NCBI GenBank assembly: GCA_036504855.1
Contig: DASXUL010000071.1
Coordinates: 1-64,000 of the forward strand
Length of the DNA: 64,000 nt
DNA from: DASXUL01 sp036504855
GTDB lineage: Bacteria > Armatimonadota > DTGP01 > JAKQQT01
Direction of reading: 5' to 3'
Positions 35,554 through 43,998 of the stretch are shown in pieces. The position numbers were made by a program, and so were the translations under genes. The notes under the pieces are model-generated. The model was given only the letters and a program-made list of their open reading frames with translations. It made no database searches and was not told where the DNA came from. Numbering within the stretch: the first letter of the stretch is position 1; every line of letters starts with the position of its first letter.

Positions 35554-36759
35554 TTGAGAAGAGTCATGATGGTGTCTGGTCTGCTTGCCATTGCCGCCCT
35601 GAGCCCGCCCCCGGCCAGGGCCATCCCCGCCTTCGCCCGCCGCGAAGGCGTTCCCTGCCAGATGTGCCATTTCCGCGAACCGGAACTGAACGCGGAGGGT
35701 CGGGCGTATCTGCTTCGCGGATTTCGCTTGGCGCCCAGCGGCGCGGCGGCGGCATCGCCTGCGCCGACGGCTCAGGAGGAGCGCCCGCTTGGGACGCCTG
35801 GCAGCCTGGATGTAGGCCATTACGTGTCCGTCTTTGGCAGCCATAGTTTCACGGCCGCGCGGCACGAGGCATCGGCTTTCGATGCTGGTGAGGTGGACCT
35901 CTTCATCGCCGGTCCAGCCAACCCGCAGTGGTCTGTTGAGATGAACCCGGTTTTCGATATCCAGAATGGCGGCGCGGACGTCGGTCAGGCGTACGGGCAG
36001 TTCATCACCCGTCAGGCCAAGCAGTTCGCGTCGGTGCGGGCGGGACAGATCAGCCCGTTTGCCATTCACTACAATCAGGGCGACATGCGCATGCCCTTGA
36101 CGCCTCCTGCCAGCCTCGATGCCTCTGGCGATACCGGGTATGGCTGGGCGCCCTCGACACCCATTCGAGGCGTTGAGTTGTCGGCTGTGAGCCTGCCCGG
36201 CTGGAACGTCACGCTGGGCGCCGGGCAGCCGAAGGTGGATGCGCCGCCGGATGTTGCCGACTTCAAACGACACACAGACGTCTACGCGAGCGCCGAGACC
36301 AACCTTGGGAGTTCCGGCAACTCCCTCACCGCCTACGGCTACCTTGGCCACGCGTGGCTCTCGCCGGAAGCCACCAACAGCCAGTTCCATCGCCTCGGCC
36401 TCTTCGCCAACCTCTACCTCGGAGCTCACCGTCTGGACGGCTTCAACGCACCCACCAAGGCGGTTCTAGGCGTCCTTACGGGCAAGGACAAGGACGCGAA
36501 CGGAAAGAGGCTCGGCAACACTGGGTATTTCGCCCTGGCGGAGCGCCAGGTCTCGGAACGCCTCGCCGCCTATGCCCGTTACGACAACGTTCGGCTCGAC
36601 CTTTCCGACGGCGGGTCTGTTCGGCAAGACGGCCCAACGTTGGGCATCACTTACTGGCCCGCCACCGAGGTGCGGCTCACTGCGGAGGGTCAGTCTCTCA
36701 AGACGAAGGGCCAGAGCCGCGACAACCGGCTGGCGATCGAGTTCCTCTGGATTCTTTGA
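35554..36759 (+). CDS. Outer-membrane-type protein with a single CxxCH haem motif
   Basis: A 401-residue protein from a TTG at 35554 (GGAGG 8 nt upstream); ATG codons at 35566/35569 are alternatives. A signal peptide ending PARA precedes IPAFARREGVPCQMCHF, whose CxxCH (CQMCH) would bind one c-type haem; the 'IPAFARK...C..CH' start is a recurring family motif. The remaining ~330 residues consist of alternating short polar/apolar strands (AYGYLGHAWLSPEA, AYARYDNVRLDLSDGG), fitting a beta-barrel. A role as a haem-bearing porin or electron conduit is inferred. It stands alone, with its own promoter and terminator. Confidence 0.7.
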   Translation: MRRVMMVSGLLAIAALSPPPARAIPAFARREGVPCQMCHFREPELNAEGRAYLLRGFRLAPSGAAAASPAPTAQEERPLGTPGSLDVGHYVSVFGSHSFTAARHEASAFDAGEVDLFIAGPANPQWSVEMNPVFDIQNGGADVGQAYGQFITRQAKQFASVRAGQISPFAIHYNQGDMRMPLTPPASLDASGDTGYGWAPSTPIRGVELSAVSLPGWNVTLGAGQPKVDAPPDVADFKRHTDVYASAETNLGSSGNSLTAYGYLGHAWLSPEATNSQFHRLGLFANLYLGAHRLDGFNAPTKAVLGVLTGKDKDANGKRLGNTGYFALAERQVSERLAAYARYDNVRLDLSDGGSVRQDGPTLGITYWPATEVRLTAEGQSLKTKGQSRDNRLAIEFLWIL

Positions 36760-36772
36760 ACGTGACCCAACC

Positions 36773-36818
36773 GCGGGCGGCCGGGGCTCTTTCGCGATGA
36801 GGAGGCCCGGCCGCCCGC
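36773..36818 (+). terminator. Terminator after the CxxCH protein
   Basis: Stem GCGGGCGGCCGGG/CCCGGCCGCCCGC beginning 14 bp after the stop codon. Its arms are almost identical to those of the pckA terminator 1.4 kb upstream. Confidence 0.65.
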
Positions 36819-36956
36819 AATTTCGTGCGGCGGCCGGCGAATTCGCGGGCGCGCGTCACCAGCGGCGGGGAGCCCACGTCAAGTAAGGGGAAACGGCGCC
36901 CAACCACGTTCCGTCTGCCCGCGTCCTCGACGCTTGTGGGGCATGCCAGTTGGCGC

Positions 36957-36986
36957 TTGGAATATCGCAACATTCGTTGCGATAAT
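36957..36986 (+). promoter_or_regulatory. Promoter with palindromic operator in the spacer (2202-residue gene)
   Basis: TTGGAA (36957-36962), an 18-bp spacer and GATAAT (36981-36986). A perfect 8-bp inverted repeat, ATCGCAAC-ATTC-GTTGCGAT (36964-36983), fills the spacer and overlaps the -10. A repressor bound there would block RNA polymerase. Confidence 0.65.
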
Positions 36987-37152
36987 GAAGGGAACATTGG
37001 CCGCCGTTCGGCGGTCTGCTAGAGCGGCACATCTAGCCCCCTCAGTTTTGCGTCCCCCCGGGCACTGGCTCGCCCGTGCGGACGGTTCACCATATACAAT
37101 GATCGCCGCAGGCTCCCAGCGCCAGCACTCTCACAATTCGGGGAGATTGACC

Positions 37153-40100
37153 ATGCTAGTACGATTCGCAGCCAAGGCTCGCGCCGTCCATCTCGGCGTC
37201 CTGTCCCTGGTCCTCACCCTCGCCGCGGCCCCACCGGCGCCTTCCGCACCTCGGGTTCCCGCACTTCGCACCACCCCTGTCACCCAGAAACCGCAGCCGA
37301 AAGCTGTGTGGAAGACGCCTTTGAAGCCGGCTAAGGCTCCAAAGGCCACTTACTACACCCGGCAATCGCTTGCTCCTATTCCCAAGCGGCCCATCCGCGC
37401 CTTCGCTCCGGCCTCGACGTTTGAGCGCCTGCGCCCCTCGCGCGGCGTGGGCAAGATGTCCACGGTATTCTCCCACGACTTCCCCGGCATGCCCGCCTCA
37501 CAGGGCGCCCTCACTGCCGGAACGGGGTTCAACACCGAGCCATGCTTCGTCCATGACTCACCCAGCTTCCTCTATGCCAGCGGCGGCCCAAATGGGCCGG
37601 ATCAAACGGGCGGCCGATACCCGATCCTGCCGAAGGATCCCACTGCCCTCACGGACGACGAGAAGGTCATCAAAGAGCCGGCCTACCTGCTGGGCGATGA
37701 CTACAGCCTTCAGATCGACTCGCCGCTGCTCTCCCGCGGCAGCGGAACGCTCTGGTCTGGCGACTCGACGATTCGCGGCGAGTTCTTCGAACCATCCGTT
37801 GGCCGCAGCCGCGATCCGCGCGGCCGTGATGAGAACTTCCGCACCGCGTTCAGTTGCTACATGCCGGAAGACGTGGACAGCACGCCGTACAAAGTCGTCC
37901 CAGCCGGCATCACCGTGTCCGAGGTCGGCCCCGCGGTGCGCGTCATCGGTTACTCCGACGATCTGCTCTCCAACCCCAACACCACGCCGCGGCCAGGGAT
38001 CACCAAGATCCTTCAGCCCCAGTTAATAGGCATCGGGACGCGCGTGGTGACCGATGACGCCGGCGCCCAGACGAAGTTCACCTATCCCATCTACGCCCCC
38101 GATGGTTCGCCCGCCGTATTCCCCGGCAACCCGCGGTTCATCGTGTTTGCCAGCCTTCGCGGCGGCTCCGGTTACACCAGCCTCTACCTCTGGGACACCT
38201 CGAAGAACTACGGCGACAGCGGCGAAGTTCGCCGGATCGTCGGCATCGCCGGCAAGTCCATCCTGCACCCGCGCTTCTCCCCAGACGGGAAGTACCTGGC
38301 CTTCAGCGTTACCGACATCAAGTTCGACCCGGTTGAGTTTGTGCCAGCCAATGGCGTTGACATCGGCGCTCCCCAGGTCTTCCCGGATTTCGTGTTCAAC
38401 ATCGACTGCGTTGCGCCCAACGACCCCGCCTCACCAGTACAGACGGCATTCAAGTCCTACGTTGGCGTTATGCCGTTCCGGTTCGGCTATGAATACGGCT
38501 TCACCGGCGGCAACGACCTCTCTGGCGGCTCCGGCTCCATCACCCGCATCAGTAACTTCACCATTCCCGACCCCGGCGATCCAACCGGCGTCAAGAAGAT
38601 CACATCGCGCGACTGGATGCCTTTCTGGAGCGAGGAGAACCAACTCGGCTTCTCCAGCGACCGGCAGGATCTCAACGGAGACGGCTACGGCGACGCGGTG
38701 AACCCGGACCCAGCCGCCGGCCGCTTCAGCATCTACACGTTCTCGCATCCCTATAGCCCGGACAAGGTTCACTTTGATGCGGATCTGAAGGCCAACGTCT
38801 ACGAGGATTCCGGAACGCCGGACCTTTCGCCGTCCTTCCAGATGGTTGGTGATCCCACCACAAAGACGTCGAACGAGATGCTCGGCGCATGGGTTCCCCT
38901 GGAACCCGGTTGGTCCTACTGGTACGGCAACACAGACGCGGGCGACGTGCTGGGCGACAACGCCCTCGCCGTTCTGGCCCCGCGCCTCCTGGCCGTGTCC
39001 GACGCCGACCCGGCTGACCCCACGAAGACAGGCGCGCCCAACCTCTGGGGCTCCGACAGAACCGTTCCGACGGACTTCTCAAAGGGCAACGTGCTCACAT
39101 CGCTGCCAACCGTCGCGTTTGAGACATCCGGCAATAAGCAGGGAACGCCCGGCGAAGTGGCCACCATCAGCGCGCCGATCAACACCAAGCTCGGCACGCT
39201 TCTCGACCGGAATGGCGACCTGCTTCCGATCAAGGTGTACGCCGTCATCAAGGACCCGGATAACAAGCTGTTCAATGTCGCCCAGACGCTCTGGGGCATC
39301 AAGACGGCGAACCTCCGGCTGAGCGAAGTCGACTCCAACATCATCACGATGATCTACCGTGAGATCAACTGCGAGCCGGTTTCGTACGATGTAGACTCGA
39401 TCACCGCTTTCGACGCCAAGTACCCGACGGACGCCGACAAATACCCGGCCAACCCGGACGGCGCGCAGATCGGCGCCATCGTAGAGCTAACGCCGTCCGC
39501 CACGGATGCCACTGTCTACACCGGCAAGTGGTTCAGCCCGATGGAGGCCAGCGACTACATTATCGACATCATCGTGTCGCCAGCGGACATCACCGCGCCG
39601 ACGTTCTTGCCGATCATCTCGGACAACATCCAGGGCTGCACCACGGCGCCGTTCGTGCCATACAGCCCGATCTTGATGGTTAGCGACTTCGCGCAGGGGC
39701 AGCAGTCTGTACCGTATACAACCAAGGCTCCAACCACTGCCGGAGTGCCCACCGAATCTTACCTCACCGAACGCCCGCACGCCGACTGGTGCTACCTGCC
39801 CGGCGGCGCATTGGACGCGCGTCCCGTAACCACCCAGTCTGGCTGGGTTGGCCTCGGCCCGCGATACGAGTTCCAAACGGGAACGCTCGTTGAGAACCAG
39901 ACCAAGGTCATCCCGGTAGATCCAACCGATCCGACCAGCACGGTTCTTTACCGTTCCGACCTTGACCCCACCCAGCCGGCTGGCGTCACCACGCAACCGA
40001 TGGTCTCCATCGGTCAGAGTGGACCCTACGATCTGTGGCGCACCCAGTGCCGCCTGCCCATCACTCTGGACACGCTGAAGCAGTATCTGCCCTACACGCA

Positions 40101-43100
40101 ACTGCAGGCCGGCTATCCGGACTCCACCGTTCCGCGCGAACAACGCGTTGCGGACCGAAGCGTGTTCTGGTTTGCCCCTCATGCGGGCCAACTGGGCGGC
40201 AGCGCCGGCATCGAGGCGAGGAACTTCGGCACGCTAGCCAACTTCGACACCCAGGCCGAAATCGTGAAGTACCTGAACCGGGGCGGCCGTATGCTGCTGG
40301 CCGGTGACGATGTGGCCTTCACGCTGGCCCAGAACATTCCCGGCCAACCCAACGGCGTACTCGACTTCTTCAAGGTCAAGTTCGACACCGGTAAGGCTAC
40401 GGACGTCGACTCGTTCGATTACCAATGGTTCCGCACCGCCCTCACGCCGGTGAACGCCGATAACCAGCAGGGCCTCAACCCGATCCCCTACGTGGCATGG
40501 AACCCAACGGGTTACCACTTCGGCAATGATCTGACGCCGAACAGCCTGGACCTGGCGCCGTTCTACTCCTACCCGAAGGGCACTTACCTCAACAACATCT
40601 CGCTGCCCCTCGGCGACGCCAACATTAACAGCACCCACGAAGACGGCGCGCTGACCAACCTGTTCATCGATTCCATCGTCACCAAGGCCGCGGCAACCGG
40701 ATCGTGGAACTCCTGGTCGGGCCAGCCCATCTTCACGTACAACGACGGATCAACGGGCGCCATCCAGACCGAGGCTCCGCTGCTTCTCCTGGATGCCGCA
40801 ACGAAGCAGCAAGAGAATACCGCCCGATCGAAGACTCTGTTCTTCGCCTTCGGCCTGGAGGGCGTGAACCGCACCTATCGTGCGCAGGACGCCGACGACG
40901 ATATGGCGACTGGCCACTACCACGCTCGCAACACCCTGGCCGAACTGCTGCATAACGCGGTGGACTTCCTGAACACCGGCTCCATCGTTGGGCACACCTG
41001 GCTGAACGGGACCACCACCCCGATCAACAACGTTCTGGTTCGCGCCTACGACGACTATCGCGCTCGCTCAAAGGGCTTCCTCCACGGCACAACCCTCTCG
41101 GGTCCGAGCACGCTCTACCCGGGGATGGCCGCGGGCGCCTACCGCATCGAAGGCATGGACGCCAGCGTCTACCGCCTCGACGCTTACGCCGCGGGATACA
41201 ACTTCGTCAACACGGGCGAGGCCTACGTGTTCGGCGGCCTGAATAGCCCGCAGACGAACCTCTACCTGGTCCCGGTCCCGGCCGGTACGCTGAATGGCGT
41301 CGTCACCGATGCCAGTTCGGCCAATCCGGTTGCCGGAGCTTCGGTCCACGTGCGCGACATCAGCGGTCAGATTGACCGAACCGTCACCACCGATGCCGAA
41401 GGCAAGTACTCCTTCGCCGCCCTACCAGCCGGCATCTACGACGCCGACGTCAAGGCAGTCGGCTACAACGACTACCAGTTCGGCTCCGAGATCTCGGTGT
41501 TGCAGGGCCCGAACGTCACCACACAGAACTTCCAGATTGGCGCCGCTACTCCGCCCGGAACCGTTGAAGGCGCCGTAACGGATGGCAACGGGGCCGGAAT
41601 CGCCGACGCCCAGGTGACGTTGCAGGACCAGAACGGAGTTGCCGTCACGCCCAAAGATGGCGGCGCCAACCCGGTCAGAACCGGCCCAGACGGCAAATAC
41701 TCGTTTGTCGTTGACGCTGGTACATATACCGTACTGGCGGAACTGACGGACTTCGACCCGCAGACCAAACCGGCGACGGTTACCTCCGCGGGCACGACCA
41801 CGGTCAACTTCACCTTCTCAACCACTCCGCTGCCCACGATCCTCACTGGCGTGGTTAAGGACGATCAGGGCGCAGCCCTGAAGGGCGCAAAGGTCTCGCT
41901 GCTCGATGGCGACGGCGCCCTGGTGACCCTGACTGGTCAGGACAACCCCGCAACAACCGGCGACGACGGAAAGTACACGTTCACGCTGGACGCCGGCGGC
42001 TCGTTCCAGGTGAAGGTTGAGGCCGACACCTTCGACGCGCAGACCAAGCCGGCCACAGTCGTAATCCACGAGACCACCACGGTCGACTTCGACATGGTGA
42101 AGACCGTGGTGACCGGCACTCTGACCGGCACGGTGACTGATAGCGCTAACGGCACTCTCATCAGCGGCGCCACCGTTCGCGTGCGAAACGCGGACAGCTC
42201 CGTGGACCAGAGCGTTACAACCGGCGCAGACGGCGTCTACTCCGTCGCCAATCTGCCGGCTGGCCCCTACACCGTTGATGCCAGCGCTGTTGGGTACGAC
42301 GCCTACACAACCACCGAACCCGTTGAAGTGGCTGCCGGCCCCGCTGTCACCACTCACAACATCGCCCTGAACAAGACCATCGTCGTGCCGGATAGCGGCA
42401 CGCTACAGGTCAGCGTCGTCAGCGCCGCCAATACGCCATCTGTCCCGCTGGCCAACGCCAACGTCACAGTCTACGATCAGTCCACCAGCCAGATCGCGGT
42501 CACCCTGGACGGCGGCGCCAACCCCGCCACCACCAACGGCAGCGGTCAGGCTGCGTTCAAGCTGGCCCCCGGCGCATACACGGCTGTTGTGGCCGTTACG
42601 CCTTACGCCACTCAGACAAAGGCCGGAACCGTTCAGAAGGACAAGACCACCACGCTGTCATTCACCTTCGGCGCTCCGCTCCACATCTACGGCGCGGGGA
42701 AGGTCCTCCTGGCCTCGGCTCCTTACGATTACACAGGCAGCGATCTCGCGGCCGTCCTCGCCGTGACCTCGGACTCGTTGAAGAACGCCGTGGTCGCCTT
42801 TGACGCCAGTCAGAACTTCGTGTTCTACCCGACGTTCCCCGCGGACACCTTCCACGTTGGGCGCGGCTATGGCCTCAAACTCACCACCGACGGCATCGTG
42901 CGCACGCCCGGCACGGCGGCCGCCGTCGGAACCGACAACTACTTCGTGATGCAACTCAACGCCGGCTGGAATCTCATCGGGAACCCGTTCACCACGGCCA
43001 TCCCGTGGGACGACTCCGACGCCGGCGTGCGCATCCGCGTTGCCTTCGGCGGCACGGTGGGCACGAAGTCCTTCAAGATCTCCGACGCCATGACCAGCGG

Positions 43101-43761
43101 CTACATCCTGAGCCCGCTGTGGGGCGGCTACAACGACATCGCCGGCTCCTACAAAAACGGCTACCAGACCATCAATGCGCTGGCGCCGTGGGAGGCCCGT
43201 TGGGTTAAGGTCGGCCAGCCGCTGATGCTGGCAGTTCCGAAGCCCACAACAACTACCGCCGCTTCGCTGGCTTCGCGCACCGCCGTGGTCCATACCCCGC
43301 TGCTGCCCGCGGCGAATATCTGGGCCATGAACGTCACGGCCGCCATCGGCGGACTCGTGGATGATGATCTTGGCCTCGGCGTGGCCACCCGCGGAACCGC
43401 GGGCGTTGACGCCGGCCTGGACCTGGCGAAGCCGAACCCGATGGACGCCAACTCCGCCACGCTCTACACCGCATTCGCCCAGTCGCCCAACGCCTACGCG
43501 ACGGACGTCCGAGGCGCCACCGGCAATGAGACCTGGCGATTCCACGTTACCACCAACATCGGCCGCCAGTCGGCCACGCTCACCTGGCATGGGACGGGCG
43601 CTCTGCCCGCCGGCACAACGCTGACCCTTGTCGATCCGTCCGCGAACAAGACGGTGGATATGACGAAGCTCGGCGCCTATCAGTACCAGACGGCCCGCTA
43701 CGGCGAATCGCGCGAGTTCCGCGTGGAACTCCGCGGACCGAAGGTCCCCGGACGCCGCTAG
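37153..43761 (+). CDS. Giant secreted multidomain protein with regulatory-like modules
   Basis: A 2202-residue protein from the ATG at 37153 (GGGGAG upstream). Signal peptide LGVLSLVLTLAAAPPAPS precedes a Pro/Lys-rich stretch. TolB-like propeller motifs (LHPRFSPDGKYLAFSV) lie near 370-390. A region near 1020-1070 containing EIVKYLNRGGRMLLAGDD resembles a glutamine-amidotransferase-like/ThuA-type fold. Five carboxypeptidase-regulatory-like modules span about 1376-1836 (e.g. LTGTVTDSANGTLISGATV, VEGAVTDGNGAGIADAQVTL). A C-terminal sorting-like domain of ~200 residues ends RFHVTTNIGR and ELRGPKVPGRR. No catalytic residues were recognised. An envelope or extracellular matrix function is inferred. 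Confidence 0.75.
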   Translation: MLVRFAAKARAVHLGVLSLVLTLAAAPPAPSAPRVPALRTTPVTQKPQPKAVWKTPLKPAKAPKATYYTRQSLAPIPKRPIRAFAPASTFERLRPSRGVGKMSTVFSHDFPGMPASQGALTAGTGFNTEPCFVHDSPSFLYASGGPNGPDQTGGRYPILPKDPTALTDDEKVIKEPAYLLGDDYSLQIDSPLLSRGSGTLWSGDSTIRGEFFEPSVGRSRDPRGRDENFRTAFSCYMPEDVDSTPYKVVPAGITVSEVGPAVRVIGYSDDLLSNPNTTPRPGITKILQPQLIGIGTRVVTDDAGAQTKFTYPIYAPDGSPAVFPGNPRFIVFASLRGGSGYTSLYLWDTSKNYGDSGEVRRIVGIAGKSILHPRFSPDGKYLAFSVTDIKFDPVEFVPANGVDIGAPQVFPDFVFNIDCVAPNDPASPVQTAFKSYVGVMPFRFGYEYGFTGGNDLSGGSGSITRISNFTIPDPGDPTGVKKITSRDWMPFWSEENQLGFSSDRQDLNGDGYGDAVNPDPAAGRFSIYTFSHPYSPDKVHFDADLKANVYEDSGTPDLSPSFQMVGDPTTKTSNEMLGAWVPLEPGWSYWYGNTDAGDVLGDNALAVLAPRLLAVSDADPADPTKTGAPNLWGSDRTVPTDFSKGNVLTSLPTVAFETSGNKQGTPGEVATISAPINTKLGTLLDRNGDLLPIKVYAVIKDPDNKLFNVAQTLWGIKTANLRLSEVDSNIITMIYREINCEPVSYDVDSITAFDAKYPTDADKYPANPDGAQIGAIVELTPSATDATVYTGKWFSPMEASDYIIDIIVSPADITAPTFLPIISDNIQGCTTAPFVPYSPILMVSDFAQGQQSVPYTTKAPTTAGVPTESYLTERPHADWCYLPGGALDARPVTTQSGWVGLGPRYEFQTGTLVENQTKVIPVDPTDPTSTVLYRSDLDPTQPAGVTTQPMVSIGQSGPYDLWRTQCRLPITLDTLKQYLPYTQLQAGYPDSTVPREQRVADRSVFWFAPHAGQLGGSAGIEARNFGTLANFDTQAEIVKYLNRGGRMLLAGDDVAFTLAQNIPGQPNGVLDFFKVKFDTGKATDVDSFDYQWFRTALTPVNADNQQGLNPIPYVAWNPTGYHFGNDLTPNSLDLAPFYSYPKGTYLNNISLPLGDANINSTHEDGALTNLFIDSIVTKAAATGSWNSWSGQPIFTYNDGSTGAIQTEAPLLLLDAATKQQENTARSKTLFFAFGLEGVNRTYRAQDADDDMATGHYHARNTLAELLHNAVDFLNTGSIVGHTWLNGTTTPINNVLVRAYDDYRARSKGFLHGTTLSGPSTLYPGMAAGAYRIEGMDASVYRLDAYAAGYNFVNTGEAYVFGGLNSPQTNLYLVPVPAGTLNGVVTDASSANPVAGASVHVRDISGQIDRTVTTDAEGKYSFAALPAGIYDADVKAVGYNDYQFGSEISVLQGPNVTTQNFQIGAATPPGTVEGAVTDGNGAGIADAQVTLQDQNGVAVTPKDGGANPVRTGPDGKYSFVVDAGTYTVLAELTDFDPQTKPATVTSAGTTTVNFTFSTTPLPTILTGVVKDDQGAALKGAKVSLLDGDGALVTLTGQDNPATTGDDGKYTFTLDAGGSFQVKVEADTFDAQTKPATVVIHETTTVDFDMVKTVVTGTLTGTVTDSANGTLISGATVRVRNADSSVDQSVTTGADGVYSVANLPAGPYTVDASAVGYDAYTTTEPVEVAAGPAVTTHNIALNKTIVVPDSGTLQVSVVSAANTPSVPLANANVTVYDQSTSQIAVTLDGGANPATTNGSGQAAFKLAPGAYTAVVAVTPYATQTKAGTVQKDKTTTLSFTFGAPLHIYGAGKVLLASAPYDYTGSDLAAVLAVTSDSLKNAVVAFDASQNFVFYPTFPADTFHVGRGYGLKLTTDGIVRTPGTAAAVGTDNYFVMQLNAGWNLIGNPFTTAIPWDDSDAGVRIRVAFGGTVGTKSFKISDAMTSGYILSPLWGGYNDIAGSYKNGYQTINALAPWEARWVKVGQPLMLAVPKPTTTTAASLASRTAVVHTPLLPAANIWAMNVTAAIGGLVDDDLGLGVATRGTAGVDAGLDLAKPNPMDANSATLYTAFAQSPNAYATDVRGATGNETWRFHVTTNIGRQSATLTWHGTGALPAGTTLTLVDPSANKTVDMTKLGAYQYQTARYGESREFRVELRGPKVPGRR

Positions 43762-43776
43762 GCGCCGGGAATGATC

Positions 43777-43812
43777 GAACAGGGGCGCGTCCGCGAGGGC
43801 GCGCCCCTGTTC
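43777..43812 (+). terminator. Terminator of the 2202-residue gene
   Basis: Arms GAACAGGGGCGCG (43777-43789) and CGCGCCCCTGTTC (43800-43812) enclose a 10-nt loop, 15 bp after the stop codon. Confidence 0.75.
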
Positions 43813-43998
43813 TGATTTCGGGACGCCGTCCGGGCGTCGAAAACCTCCCGTCCGCCGGCTATGGCTCCGTTCAGGAACCTCCGCACTGTGGTCGAAACCA
43901 CTCGATGGCGTCATATTGTTAGGGAATGGCGGCGCGACCAATCGTCCCATATGGTTGCTCTGCTCAACACCTCGCCCAGAAGGACAACAGCACTTACC

